A stretch of DNA of 64,000 nucleotides from Nocardioides sp. zg-1308 (GCF_013155375.1 NZ_JABJQY010000004.1:248001-312000), one strand, 5' to 3'. Shown: positions 51,223-63,729, counted from the first letter of the stretch. Notes: generated by a model from the sequence alone, not told the origin. Translations and numbers: made by a program.

Positions 51223-51726
51223 TCACGCATCGGGAGCGTCGAGAAGGGCCGCCATCTGCCGTACGCCGTCCGCGGCCAGCTCGGTCCGCACCAGCTCCAC
51301 CTCGCCGGCCGCGAGTCCCCGCTGCACCAGCGACCGCACGACGTCGAGGTCCGCCCGGCCCGACATCACGAGCAGCACCGAGCACCCGGGGACGAAGTGC
51401 CGCGCGGTGGCGACGAGGAACTCGCTGTCGACGCCGGTCCCTCGCAGGCGGCCGGCGGCCGCGTCCGCGGCCGCGGGTGGCGCGTCCGAAGTCGCCACCT
51501 CGAGGACCACCCGCGCCAGCGCGGTGAGGGTCACGGGGTCGTCGAGCTCGGTCCGGACGCGGTGGCGCACGTGGGCCGTCCGGGGTCGGTGCGCGCCGTG
51601 CACCCAGGTGACGACGATCGCGCAGTGCACCTCCAGCGCCTCCGCGTCCTGCAGCCGGCGCAGGCGCAGCTCGCCCCGCCTCGCCCCGAAGGGCGTCCGG
51701 TAGCACCAGGCCGTCAGCGTCGGCAT
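51223..51726 (-). CDS. DUF1269-like protein lacking the glycine zipper
   Basis: 167-residue protein similar in layout to the DUF1269 protein at 42675-43160: it starts MPTLTAWCYRTPFGARRGELRLRRLQDAEALEVHCAIVVTWVHG and ends with the same kind of module (FVPGCSVLLVMSGRADLDVVRSLVQRG, ELVRTEL). The hydrophobic glycine hairpin is replaced by a charged/Ala-rich stretch (RTAHVRHRVRTELDDPVTL), so it should be soluble. ATG at 51726 is chosen for the GAGGTG ribosome binding site 6 nt upstream, over an ATG seven codons earlier. It converges with the SLC13-type gene. Confidence 0.75.
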   Translation of the reverse strand: MPTLTAWCYRTPFGARRGELRLRRLQDAEALEVHCAIVVTWVHGAHRPRTAHVRHRVRTELDDPVTLTALARVVLEVATSDAPPAAADAAAGRLRGTGVDSEFLVATARHFVPGCSVLLVMSGRADLDVVRSLVQRGLAAGEVELVRTELAADGVRQMAALLDAPDA

Positions 51727-51938
51727 GTCGTTCACCTCTGAACCCATCAGTACCCACCGGCCGCACCTGACACCTCGCCCGATACGAGTGAGCGCAGCGG
51801 CGCTCGCGGTGGGACCGGCCGGGGAGAAGGTCGTGCGCGGCGTCCCTCGCGCGACGCGAGCCGACGCGCGGATCTGCGGGACCGATCTCGCGGCGCGCGC
51901 CGCTCCACGCCTCCGGCGGGGTCGCCTCCGTCGGGTGC

Positions 51939-52442
51939 TCAGCGCGCGTCGCGCGCGACCTGGCGGCGGGCGCCCTGCGCACGGGAGGACGCGTCCTTCT
52001 TGAGGCCACCGGTCGTGCGCGTCGTGCGGCGCCGGGTGCTGGGCATCGGCGTACCCCCGTCCCTCGCGGACGCCGGGCGAGGTGGTCCGCCGCCGGTGGC
52101 GGACCGAGCCTCGGCGATCCGCTCGGCCCGCAGCTCCTGCGCGGCGTTCCTCGCCGCTGCGCTGACCTGCCGGCTGACCTGGGCCAGCACGGACTCGAAG
52201 ACCTCCGCCTTGGCGCGGGCACGCTGGTTCCGGTCGTACGCCTTCCCGCGGCCGCCGACGTCGGCGACGGCCGCGCTGGCGCCCCGGCGGTAGACCTTCA
52301 GGTGCTTCGTCCGCTCGCGCCTCACCCGGTCGTGCAGCTCGAGCAGCTGGTCCTCGTCGAGGTCGAGCAGGCCGGCAGGGTCCGCCTCGCGGACCAGAGC
52401 CGCTTCCTTCTCGGTCAGGGAGCTCAGCAACGCCTTGTTCAC
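51939..52442 (-). CDS. Hypothetical protein with basic C-terminal tail
   Basis: 167-residue protein I do not recognise. The N-terminal ~110 residues are helical and strongly charged (TEKEAALVREADPAGLLDLDEDQLLELHDRVRRERTKHLKVYRRGASAAVADVGGRGKAYDRNQRARAKAEVFE); the tail (~120-167) is rich in Arg, Ser and Thr (STRRRTTRTTGGLKKDASSRAQGARRQVARDAR), which suggests nucleic-acid binding but shows no known domain. No membrane segment. GTG start at 52442 with GGAGG 6 nt upstream. A TAGCGT ~85 bp upstream could be its -10. It is divergent from the META lipoprotein gene. Confidence 0.72.
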   Translation of the reverse strand: MNKALLSSLTEKEAALVREADPAGLLDLDEDQLLELHDRVRRERTKHLKVYRRGASAAVADVGGRGKAYDRNQRARAKAEVFESVLAQVSRQVSAAARNAAQELRAERIAEARSATGGGPPRPASARDGGTPMPSTRRRTTRTTGGLKKDASSRAQGARRQVARDAR

Positions 52443-52708
52443 GGGTTCCTCCGCTTGCCGTCGGTCAACGAGTCGGACACGAGGCGCCCCCTCGGTCGGA
52501 GGGATGGCAACGCCTCGACGCTAGGCATGCCGGCCGTCGTCAGCCTCACCATTTTCGGGCGACCCGTCGTGCAGTCGGCGGCCCGGGCCGTCGACGGGGC
52601 CGTGGGCGACGTCCTTCACCCGAAATGCGTGAGGGCGGGACGATCGCGCGGATGGTGGGCTGGCGACGTCGCAGCAGCCGACGCGCCCGCCCACGCCCAG
52701 GAGGACCC

Positions 52709-53551
52709 ATGTCGAGGCCGCCGAACAGCCGAGGGCCGGCCGGCGCTCTCCGTGCGCGCGCCGCAGCGGTCGTCCTGGCGACGGCCGGGCTCCTCGCTGG
52801 CTGTGGCTCCGACGGCGAGACCGGCGCGGCCCGCTCCCCCGCGCTCGAGCCGCTGCGGAGCGACATGGCGCTGCTGGAGGCCGCCTCCTTCGTCTCGTCC
52901 TCGGTGGAGGGTCGCGAGCTGGTCGAGGACACAGAGGTGCAGCTGTCCTTCGACGGGGACACGATGGCGGTGTCAGGCGGGTGCAACACGTCGTTCGGCG
53001 CCTACACCATCGAGGACGGGGTGCTCAGCTGGGAGGCCGGACCCGCCGCCACGATGATGGCGTGCGACGACGACGTCACCGCGCAGGACGCCTGGCTCGC
53101 GGAGCTGCTCACCGCTGGCGTCACCGCGACCACGGACGGCGCCGACCTGCACCTGGACTCCGACGGCACCACGCTCGTCCTCGAGCGGGAGCCGCCGGTC
53201 CCGCTCGACACGCTGCTGGGCCGCACGTGGTCCGTCGTGGGCACGGTGTCGGACCAATCGACGTCCCGGCTCCCCTCCCGGGTGCGCACCCCGCGGCTGG
53301 TGGTCGGGCAGGACGGCCTGTCCCGGCTGGACACCGGCTGCAACGTCGGGCGCACCCGGGTCACGGTCGACCGCGTCGCGGTCTCGTTCGCGCCGCCGAC
53401 CGTGACGCGTACGGCGTGCCGCGAGCCCGACCGGACGATCGAGGGCATCGTCCTGTCCGTCGTGGACGGGCGCTCGGACTCCGTCTACTACGACGGTGCG
53501 GTCCTGCTCGTCATCAAGGACGGCTTCGGGCTGCTGTTCCAGGTGGCGTAG
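52709..53551 (+). CDS. META-domain lipoprotein
   Basis: 280-residue secreted lipoprotein: signal peptide with lipobox LLAGC (C32), then two META-like modules. The first (~50-150) has SSSVEGRELVEDTEVQLSFDGDTMAVSGGCNTSFGAYTIEDGVLSW and the typical MMACDDD end; the second (~160-280) is partial (LLGRTWSVVG, LDTGCNVGRTRVTV, RTACREPDRTIE). META proteins (HslJ-like) are linked to stress or antibiotic tolerance but have no firm enzymatic role. ATG at 52709 with AGGAGG 4 nt upstream. Its TAG stop is followed immediately, with no gap, by the GTG of the hydrolase gene. Confidence 0.88.
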   Translation: MSRPPNSRGPAGALRARAAAVVLATAGLLAGCGSDGETGAARSPALEPLRSDMALLEAASFVSSSVEGRELVEDTEVQLSFDGDTMAVSGGCNTSFGAYTIEDGVLSWEAGPAATMMACDDDVTAQDAWLAELLTAGVTATTDGADLHLDSDGTTLVLEREPPVPLDTLLGRTWSVVGTVSDQSTSRLPSRVRTPRLVVGQDGLSRLDTGCNVGRTRVTVDRVAVSFAPPTVTRTACREPDRTIEGIVLSVVDGRSDSVYYDGAVLLVIKDGFGLLFQVA

Positions 53552-55258
53552 GTGGCGACCGTGACGAGGCCGACCTCGCCCGACCGCGGCCCGGCCGACG
53601 CTGCTCGGGCCGAGCCGCGCTGGTCGCGGGCGCTGCGTCGTCCGAGCCTGCTCGGCGTCGTGCTGGCGGCGTGGTTCGTCGGGCAGTCGATGGCGCCGTC
53701 CCTGCTGGCGCGGACCTGGTTCTTCCAGGGGGTGCTCACGGGCATCTCCCTGGCGCTGGGCTACGCCGTCGGGCTCGGGCTGACCCGGCTGCTCACCTGG
53801 CTCCGGGTCCGGTTCGACTGGCCCTGGCACCCGTTCGACCCGGCCCGGGACCGCCAGGTGCGCGTGGCGGTGGTCGCGCTCAGCATCGCCTACGCGACCT
53901 GGGCGGCATTCGACGCGCTGGCGGCCCACCGGTGGACCTGGGAGCGGCTCGGCTACGAGCGGTCGTCGTACTGGCTCGTCTTCGGCGGGACGCTGCTGCT
54001 CGCGGCGGTGGTGGCCCTCGTCCTCTTCGCCGTCGGACGACTGCTCACGCTCCTCTGGCGCCTCACCACGCGGGTCGGCACGTGGCTGCTGCCGGCCTGG
54101 ATCGCCGCAGGGCTGGCGCTGGTGCTCGTCGGCTGGGTGGTGCTCGCCTCGCTCAACAACCTCGTCCTGCAACGCACCCTCGACGGCTTCAACGCGGCCT
54201 TCGCGCTCGGCGACCGCGACCTCGGCGGTGCTCCCGAGCCCCCGACGTCGCGGCTGCGATCCGGTGGCCCGGACTCCGAGGTGCAGTGGGACGAGGCCGG
54301 CCGCGAGGGCCGGCGGTTCCTCACCCGCGGGCCGACGACCGCAGACCTCGAGGAGCTCGCGACCGGTGAGGTCGTCGAGCCGGTGCGCGTCTTCGTCGGC
54401 CGCGCCTCCGCGGACACCGTCGAGGAGCGCGTGGACCTGGCCGTGGAGGAGATGGAGCGCTTCGGCGGGTTCGAGCGCGAGGCGCTGCTGGTGGTCATCC
54501 CGACCGGCACCGGCTGGATCAACGAGCAGCTGGTGCAGCCGCTGGAGTACTTCCACGACGGCGACGTCGCCACCGTCACCGTCCAGTACTCCCACCTGCC
54601 CAGCCCGCTGGCGTTCCTCTCCGAGTCGGCGGCCGCCGGCGACACGGCCGTCGCCCTCGTCGAGGCCGTCGAGGCCCGGCTCGCGGCACTCGGCGACGAC
54701 CGCCCCCGGCTCTACGTCGCCGGCGAGAGCCTGGGCTCCTTCGGTGGCTCGCAGGTCTTCGACTCCCTCGCCGACAGCCGTGAGCGGGTCGACGGTGCGG
54801 TGTGGGTGGGCCCTCCCGAGACGATGCGGCTGCGTCGCGAGGCCGAGCGGGTGCGCGAGCCGGGCTCCCGGCAGGTCGCTCCCGTGGTCGGTGACGGCGA
54901 GTCGTACGTCTTCGCCAACCGCGCCGCCGACCTCGAGGGGCGCACCGCCCACACGGTGTTCCTCCAGCACGGCGACGACCCGATCGTGTGGTGGGACTGG
55001 GACACCCTCGCCGACGAGCCGGACTGGCTCGAGGAGCCGCTCGACCCGGCGGTCAACCCGGCCATCGAGTGGGCCCCGGTCACGACCTTCCTGCAGCTCG
55101 CCGTCGACATGGCCGTCAGCAACGACTTCGACGAGGACCACGGCCACAAGTACGGCACCCAGCCGCTCGACGCCTGGTACGCCGTCGTGCAGCCGCCCGG
55201 CTGGGACCGTGCCCGGGTCGACCAGCTGCGCGAACGGCTGGCGCCCATCGACCGCTGA
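53552..55258 (+). CDS. Membrane-anchored alpha/beta hydrolase (DUF2319-type)
   Basis: 568-residue protein with four to five N-terminal spans (residues ~30-215) and a C-terminal alpha/beta-hydrolase domain on the far side of the membrane. The nucleophile elbow is GESLGSFGG with S393. It matches the actinobacterial DUF2319 family (N-terminal membrane plus C-terminal hydrolase domains); the substrate is unknown, possibly a cell-wall lipid. The GTG at 53552 directly abuts the META lipoprotein stop, so the two are translated from one message. A terminator hairpin follows at 55282-55300. Confidence 0.88.
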   Translation: MATVTRPTSPDRGPADAARAEPRWSRALRRPSLLGVVLAAWFVGQSMAPSLLARTWFFQGVLTGISLALGYAVGLGLTRLLTWLRVRFDWPWHPFDPARDRQVRVAVVALSIAYATWAAFDALAAHRWTWERLGYERSSYWLVFGGTLLLAAVVALVLFAVGRLLTLLWRLTTRVGTWLLPAWIAAGLALVLVGWVVLASLNNLVLQRTLDGFNAAFALGDRDLGGAPEPPTSRLRSGGPDSEVQWDEAGREGRRFLTRGPTTADLEELATGEVVEPVRVFVGRASADTVEERVDLAVEEMERFGGFEREALLVVIPTGTGWINEQLVQPLEYFHDGDVATVTVQYSHLPSPLAFLSESAAAGDTAVALVEAVEARLAALGDDRPRLYVAGESLGSFGGSQVFDSLADSRERVDGAVWVGPPETMRLRREAERVREPGSRQVAPVVGDGESYVFANRAADLEGRTAHTVFLQHGDDPIVWWDWDTLADEPDWLEEPLDPAVNPAIEWAPVTTFLQLAVDMAVSNDFDEDHGHKYGTQPLDAWYAVVQPPGWDRARVDQLRERLAPIDR

Positions 55259-55281
55259 CGCCCCGGACCTCCCCGCGCGAT

Positions 55282-55300
55282 CTCCCCCGGATCGGGGGAG
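55282..55300 (+). terminator. Hairpin terminator after hydrolase gene
   Basis: Stem CTCCCCC (55282-55288) / GGGGGAG (55294-55300) with a 5-nt loop, 23 bp after the stop codon; no T-run. Confidence 0.6.
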
Positions 55301-55377
55301 GTCGTCGACCCGAGCCGGTCGGAAGAGTTGCCCACCGGTGCCGGTGGGCGCCGGCAGCACCCGGCTGAGGAGGGCTC

Positions 55378-55770
55378 GTGACCGTCGTGGCGTTCATCCT
55401 GCGGTGGGTGCTCCTCGCCCTCGCCGTCGTCCTGGCGGCCTGGGTCACGCCCGACGTCGACTTCCGCGGCGGACCGCTCTCCGCATTGGTGGTCGCCGCA
55501 CTGATCGCCGCCGCCAACGTCGTCGCCCAGCTGGCCCTCCGATGGCTCCCGAGCCCGGACAACGTGCTGGCCCTCGCGGCCCTGACGCTGGTCGTCAACG
55601 GCTGCGTCGTGTGGCTCGCCTCGGTGCTCACGACGCGCCTTCGCATCGACGGCTTCGTCGCCGCGGTGACCTTCGCCCTCATGGTGACGGTGTTCTCCGT
55701 CGCCCTCGGCTGGGCGATCCAGAGGGTGCTCGACCGGTTCGACCGCTCGACCGTCGGCGAGACCGCCTGA
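55378..55770 (+). CDS. Phage-holin-family (superfamily IV-type) membrane protein
   Basis: 130-residue protein with four hydrophobic helices (VVAFILRWVLLALAVVLAAWVTPDV, ALIAAANVVAQLALRWL, NVLALAALTLVVNGCVVWLASVL, VTFALMVTVFSVALGWAIQRVL). The pattern, including VTPDVDFRGGPLSALVVAALIAAANV, matches the four-span 'phage holin family protein' group common on actinobacterial and cyanobacterial chromosomes, where it is not tied to phage. Function unknown; no other phage gene is nearby. GTG start at 55378 after GAGGAGGGCTC. Confidence 0.85.
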   Translation: MTVVAFILRWVLLALAVVLAAWVTPDVDFRGGPLSALVVAALIAAANVVAQLALRWLPSPDNVLALAALTLVVNGCVVWLASVLTTRLRIDGFVAAVTFALMVTVFSVALGWAIQRVLDRFDRSTVGETA

Positions 55771-55917
55771 GCCCGCACCCCGGCTCGGCGCCCGGGTGCC
55801 CTGGCCGGTCGGGGCCGGTCGGGGCCGGTCGAGGAGCGTCCTCCGGGCGCGCCACTGGCCAATCGTGGCTGCGTCCCGGTAGACAGAGGGGCCACTCGGG
55901 CCCGAAGGAGCACGCCA

Positions 55918-57339
55918 ATGGTCGCCGTCCACACCAGCATCGCGATCCTGCTGGTCATCGCCTTGATCATCAAGGTCCGCATCGACCCGGTGATCTCGCT
56001 GATCCTCGGCTCGCTCTACCTCGGCCTCGCCGCGGGCGTCGGGTTCGCCGGGACGATCGAGGCGATCACGGCCGGCTTCGGCGGGATCATGGCCGAGGTC
56101 GGCCTCCTCATCGGCTTCGGCGTGCTCATCGGGGCCCTGCTGCACTCCACCGGCGCGTTCCGGCGCCTGGTGGGCCAGCTCGTCCAGCGCGTCGGCGCGG
56201 GCCGCCTGCCGTACGCCCTGACGTCGATGCTCGCGGTCGTCATGCCGTCCATCTACGTCGACGTGCAGGTCGTCCTGGCCGCCCCGGTCGCCCGCTCGGC
56301 CTCGCCGTTCATCGGCAAGATCGGGCTCCCGGTGCTCGCCTCCGCCCTGGGCTGCGGCATCTTCGCCGGTTACGTGTTCGTCATCCCGGGCCTCGCCGCC
56401 ATCTCGATCGCGGGACTCCTCGACATCCGGCTCGGCGACTGGCTCCTCTACGGCGTGGTCATCGGCCTCGCCACGGCCCTCGTCTCGACTCTCCTCATGC
56501 GGCTGCTTTTCCACGCCGGTGGCTTCTGGAAGCCCGAGACCGACGAGGAGGTCGACGAGGCGATGATGGAGCAGGAGGCCGCCGACCGGGCCTACCTCAC
56601 CGGCGAGGCGTCGACGTCCGAGGAGGCGCTCGCGCAGACCGAGGCCTCCGCCACCGCGACGGAGAGCGAGGAGGGCGTACGCCGCCTGCCGCTCGTCGTC
56701 CTGATGCTCCCGATCCTGGTCCCGCTGCTGCTGATCGCCTTCGGCGCCTTCGCCGAGCTCGGCGGCTGGTCCAACGACGCGATCGCCTTCTTCGGCGACG
56801 CCAACATGGCGCTCTTCATCGGGTTGCTCGGGGCCTACACGCTCTCGCGCGTGTCTGCCGGCTCGGAGCGGACCAACGAGGCCATGGAGGACGGGTTCCA
56901 CACCACGGGCGAGATCCTGCTCATCACCGGCGTGGGCGGGTCGCTCGGCGCCGTCATCGAGGCGACCGGGCTCGACAAGGTCCTCGGCGACCTCTTCCAG
57001 GCCGACGAGGGCGCCCCGGTGGTCCTGAGCATCCTGCTGGCGTGGTTCATCGCCGCGGTGCTGCACCTCGCGATCGGGTCGGTCTCGGTCGCCGCCATCA
57101 CCGCCGCGGGCATCATCGCGCCGATCCTCGACTCGCTGACGATCTCCCCCATCGTCATCGGCCTGGCCATCGCGTCGGGCGCCATGTTCGCCCTCCAGGT
57201 GAACAGCAACTTCTTCTGGATGTTCAAGTCGCTGCTCGGCCTCTCGACCAAGGGGACGCTCAAGACGCTGACCCTCGTCACCTCGGTCGCCTCCGTCGTG
57301 TCGCTGCCGATGGTGATGCTGGCGGCCGTCGTCGCCTGA
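55918..57339 (+). CDS. GntP-family (gluconate:H+ symporter-like) transporter
   Basis: 473-residue polytopic membrane protein of the GntP family, importing gluconate or related sugar acids with protons. The N-terminal half has IKVRIDPVISLILGSLYLGLAAGVGFAGTIEAITAGFGGIMAEVGLLIGFGVLIGALLHSTGAFRRL; the C-terminal half has FHTTGEILLITGVGGSLGAVIEATGLDKVL and AAGIIAPILDSLTISPIVIGLAIASGAMFALQVNSNFFWMF. Between them lies a ~45-residue acidic cytoplasmic loop (EEVDEAMMEQEAADRAYL), unusual in length. ATG at 55918 with AAGGAG 7 nt upstream. No gluconate kinase is nearby; it converges with metH. Confidence 0.9.
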   Translation: MVAVHTSIAILLVIALIIKVRIDPVISLILGSLYLGLAAGVGFAGTIEAITAGFGGIMAEVGLLIGFGVLIGALLHSTGAFRRLVGQLVQRVGAGRLPYALTSMLAVVMPSIYVDVQVVLAAPVARSASPFIGKIGLPVLASALGCGIFAGYVFVIPGLAAISIAGLLDIRLGDWLLYGVVIGLATALVSTLLMRLLFHAGGFWKPETDEEVDEAMMEQEAADRAYLTGEASTSEEALAQTEASATATESEEGVRRLPLVVLMLPILVPLLLIAFGAFAELGGWSNDAIAFFGDANMALFIGLLGAYTLSRVSAGSERTNEAMEDGFHTTGEILLITGVGGSLGAVIEATGLDKVLGDLFQADEGAPVVLSILLAWFIAAVLHLAIGSVSVAAITAAGIIAPILDSLTISPIVIGLAIASGAMFALQVNSNFFWMFKSLLGLSTKGTLKTLTLVTSVASVVSLPMVMLAAVVA

Positions 57340-57350
57340 GCCGGAGGTCC

Positions 57351-57375
57351 TCGGGGTCGTCAGCCGTCGGGGTCG

Positions 57376-57392
<17 letters not shown>
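57351..57392. repeat. Short 16-bp-period direct repeat at metH 3' end
   Basis: TCGGGGTCGT occurs at 57351, 57367 and 57383. The third copy encodes the end of MetH (YDPED) and the others follow its stop codon, as if the gene end had been duplicated by slippage. Confidence 0.6.
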
Positions 57393-61149
<3,757 letters not shown>

Positions 61150-61196
61150 GGATGTGCCCTCTCTCGTGGACGACAGCCTCTCGCTGGCGTACGGCC

Positions 61197-61202
61197 AGCC
61201 TA
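61197..61202 (-). promoter_or_regulatory. Predicted -10 of metH promoter
   Basis: TAGGCT on the minus strand, 47 nt before the metH GTG, giving a ~40-nt leader with a GAGAGGG ribosome binding site. Confidence 0.4.
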
Positions 61203-61321
61203 GGAAGGTCGTCCGACACGCGGACTGGGTTCCCACATGGTGGCACTCGCGCGGACGGCGTACGAAATCACGACGACGCGCTCCGGAGGGCCGGTCGCGC
61301 CTCCGCGCTGGCGATGAGGCC

Positions 61322-61327
61322 TAGGCT
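61322..61327 (+). promoter_or_regulatory. Predicted -10 of leaderless PAC2 promoter
   Basis: TAGGCT, 6 nt before the GTG at 61334. The GGGGAG between could also act as a short Shine-Dalgarno. Confidence 0.45.
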
Positions 61328-61333
61328 GGGGAG

Positions 61334-62179
61334 GTGATCGAGTTCGACGACGTGCAGGACCTGGTCTCCCCCGTGGTGATCGCCGCGTTCGAGGGGTGGA
61401 ACGACGCTGCCGACGCGGCGTCCGGTCTGGTCGACCACCTGATCGAGCAGTGGAAGGCCGAGGTGATCGGCGCGATCGACCCGGAGGAGTTCTACGACTT
61501 CCAGGTCAACCGACCCGTCATCGCCACCGACCACAACGGGCACCGCCGCCTGACCTGGCCCACGACCCGTATCGCCGTGGCGCGGCCCGCCGAGCTGGAC
61601 CGGGACGTGATCCTCGTGCGCGGCATCGAGCCCAACATGAAGTGGCGCCAGTTCTGTGCCGAGCTCCTCGCCGCGTGCGACGACCTCGGGGCCGAGCTCG
61701 TCGTCACCCTCGGCGCGCTGCTCGCCGACACGCCGCACACCCGGCCCATCCCGGTGACCGGCACGGCCAGCGAGCCCGAGCTGGTCGACCGGCTCGACCT
61801 CGAGCAGTCCACCTACGAGGGGCCGACCGGCATCGTCGGGGTCTTCAACGACGCCTGCCTGCAGCTCGACATCCCGGCGGTGTCCTACTGGGCGGCGGTC
61901 CCCCACTACGTCGCCCAGCCGCCCTGCCCCAAGGCGACGCTCGCCCTGCTCGGCCAGCTCGAGGAGCTGCTGCAGGCGCCGATGCCGCTGGGCGACCTGC
62001 CCGACGACGCCAAGGCCTGGGAGCGGGGCGTCGACGAGCTCGCCGCCGAGGACGAGGACGTCGCCGACTACGTCCGCGCGCTCGAGGAGACCCGCGACAC
62101 CGCCGACCTCCCCGAGGCCAGCGGCGAGGCGATCGCTCGGGAGTTCGAGCGCTACCTCAAACGCCGCGACACCGACTGA
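61334..62179 (+). CDS. PAC2 family protein
   Basis: 281-residue protein of the PAC2 (proteasome assembly chaperone 2-like) family. The start is typical: IEFDDVQDLVSPVVIAAFEGWNDAADAASGLVDHLIEQW, then IDPEEFYDFQVNRPVI, RGIEPNMKWRQFCAELLAACDDLGAELVVTLGALLADTPHTRPIPVTGTA and SYWAAVPHYVAQPPCPKATLALLGQLEELL. Eukaryotic relatives help assemble proteasomes; the bacterial role is unproven, though an actinobacterium with a 20S proteasome makes a link attractive. GTG start at 61334. Divergent from metH and convergent with mshC across the hairpin array. Confidence 0.92.
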   Translation: MIEFDDVQDLVSPVVIAAFEGWNDAADAASGLVDHLIEQWKAEVIGAIDPEEFYDFQVNRPVIATDHNGHRRLTWPTTRIAVARPAELDRDVILVRGIEPNMKWRQFCAELLAACDDLGAELVVTLGALLADTPHTRPIPVTGTASEPELVDRLDLEQSTYEGPTGIVGVFNDACLQLDIPAVSYWAAVPHYVAQPPCPKATLALLGQLEELLQAPMPLGDLPDDAKAWERGVDELAAEDEDVADYVRALEETRDTADLPEASGEAIAREFERYLKRRDTD

Positions 62180-62194
62180 GGGCTGCTCGGGCGG

Positions 62195-62456
62195 GCGGTG
62201 AGTGAGCCACGTTGTCGTGAGCTCACACGTGGCTCACGCACCGCTGCGTCGTTCGCCCGTCCGAGCGGTGAGTGACGCAGGTTTCCGGCGTCAAAAACAT
62301 GCCTCACTCACCGCTCCGACTCGGGCGGCGTACGAGCGGTGAGTGGCGCAGGTTTCCAGCGCACAGAACCTGCCTCACTCACCGCCCCGACCCGGGCGGC
62401 GTACGAGCGGTGAGTGACGCAGGTTTCCAGCGTCCAGAACCTGCCTCACTCACCGC
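62195..62456. repeat. Tandem array of four 50-bp hairpins, 70/71-bp period
   Basis: Hairpins at 62195-62244, 62265-62314, 62336-62385 and 62407-62456, filling almost the whole 298-bp convergent gap between the PAC2 gene and mshC. Outer stem arm GCGGTGAGTG; units 2-4 continue CGCAGGTT with its complement, while unit 1 has AGCCACGT with its own complement, so the inner sequence differs but pairing is kept. Could be a bidirectional terminator or a structured RNA. Spacers of units 2-4 share CGGGCGGCGTACGA. Confidence 0.85.
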
Positions 62457-62477
62457 CCACGCACGGGACGGCGTACG

Positions 62478-63716
62478 TCAGAGCGACAGGCCGAGCGCCG
62501 CGTCGAGCAGGCGGTGGATCTTGGCCGCCGCCTCGCGGTCCGAGGTGTCGGCCAGGCCGGTCGTGCCGAGGGTCGCCTCCACCCAGTCCTGCACGGCGGC
62601 GACGGCGGTCGGGGCGTCGAGGTCGTCGGCCAGCGCGGCGAGCACCCGCTCGACCACCGGCGCCGAGTCGGCGCCCGCGCCCAGGGCCAGGGCGCGACGC
62701 CACGTCGCGAGGGTGTCCACGGCGTCCCACAGCTGGTCGTCGGTCCATTCCCAGTCGCTGCGGTAGTGGTGCCGCAGCAGCACGAGCCGGATCGCCATCG
62801 GGTCGACCTCGCTCATCCGCAGCGCGGAGACGAAGACGAGGTTGCCCTTGGACTTCGACATCTTCTCGCCGTCGTAGGCCACCATCCCGGCGTGGGCGTA
62901 GACCCGCGCGAAGCGCTCGCCCGGGTGCGCGACCTGCGCCTCGCCCGCGGACATCTCGTGGTGCGGGAACACCAGGTCGCTGCCACCGCCCTGCACGTCG
63001 AAGGTGGTGCCGAGGTGGTCCAGGGCGATCGCGGAGCACTCGATGTGCCACCCGGGCCGGCCCGGACCCCACGGGCTGTCCCATGCGGGCTCGCCCGGTC
63101 GCTCGGCGCGCCAGAGCAGGCAGTCCAGCGGGTCCTTCTTGCCCTCGCGGTCGGGGTCGCCCCCGCGCTCGGCGAAGATCTCCAGCATGGCGTCGCGGTC
63201 GAGGCCGGACACCGAGCCGAAGCTGTCGTCGGCGGTCACGGAGAAGTAGAGGTCGTCCTCGACCGTGTAGACAGCCCCCGCCTCCTCGAGCCGCTGGATG
63301 AGCGCGATCACCTGGGGGATCGACTCGACCGCGCCGGTGTAGTGCGCCGGCGGCAGGACGCGCAGCGCCTCCATGTCGTCGCGGAACAGCTGCGTCTCCC
63401 GCTCGGCGAGCTCGCGCCAGTCGATCTTGACCTTGTCGGCACGCTCGAGAAGCGGGTCGTCGACGTCGGTGACGTTCTGGACGTAGGTGACCTCGTGGCC
63501 GGCGTTGCGCCAGGCCCGGTTGAGCAGGTCGAAGGCGACGTAGGTCGCCGCGTGGCCCATGTGGGTCGCGTCGTAGGGCGTGATGCCGCAGACGTACATG
63601 CGCGCGGGACCCTCCGGGCTGGTCGCCACCACGGTGCCGCTGGCGGTGTCGTGCAACCGCACGACCGGGCCGGCGACGGGCAGTCGGGGAACGTCGGGTG
63701 ACGACCAGGCACGCAT
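62478..63716 (-). CDS. mshC: Cysteine:GlcN-Ins ligase MshC (mycothiol biosynthesis)
   Basis: 412-residue CysS-like ligase joining cysteine to GlcN-inositol with ATP, the penultimate step of mycothiol synthesis. It starts with the MshC-specific [12 protein letters not shown]; the HIGH-like site is [13 protein letters not shown], the zinc site includes the early Cys in [12 protein letters not shown] and [11 protein letters not shown], and the KMSKS motif is [12 protein letters not shown]. It lacks the C-terminal anticodon-binding region of true cysteinyl-tRNA synthetases, which separates MshC from CysS. ATG at 63716 with TAGGCT 7 nt upstream (leaderless). Confidence 0.95.
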   Translation of the reverse strand: MRAWSSPDVPRLPVAGPVVRLHDTASGTVVATSPEGPARMYVCGITPYDATHMGHAATYVAFDLLNRAWRNAGHEVTYVQNVTDVDDPLLERADKVKIDWRELAERETQLFRDDMEALRVLPPAHYTGAVESIPQVIALIQRLEEAGAVYTVEDDLYFSVTADDSFGSVSGLDRDAMLEIFAERGGDPDREGKKDPLDCLLWRAERPGEPAWDSPWGPGRPGWHIECSAIALDHLGTTFDVQGGGSDLVFPHHEMSAGEAQVAHPGERFARVYAHAGMVAYDGEKMSKSKGNLVFVSALRMSEVDPMAIRLVLLRHHYRSDWEWTDDQLWDAVDTLATWRRALALGAGADSAPVVERVLAALADDLDAPTAVAAVQDWVEATLGTTGLADTSDREAAAKIHRLLDAALGLSL

Positions 63717-63723
63717 GTGGCGC

Positions 63724-63729
63724 AGCCTA
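63724..63729 (-). promoter_or_regulatory. Predicted -10 of leaderless mshC promoter
   Basis: TAGGCT on the minus strand, 7 nt before the mshC ATG, with no Shine-Dalgarno between. Confidence 0.5.

Noticed and set aside
55378..55770. Prophage remnant suggested by a holin-type protein
   Set aside because: The family is widespread on chromosomes and no other phage gene or attachment site is nearby.
55803..55832. Three copies of GGCCGGTCGG before the GntP gene
   Set aside because: Short, simple-sequence repeat in GC-rich spacer DNA; nothing suggests function beyond slippage.
61150..61333. Cobalamin or SAM/SAH riboswitch upstream of metH (and likewise in 7347-7511 for the lysine genes)
   Set aside because: No B12-box-like or SAM/SAH aptamer core could be recognised; the metH leader is only ~40 nt from the likely -10.
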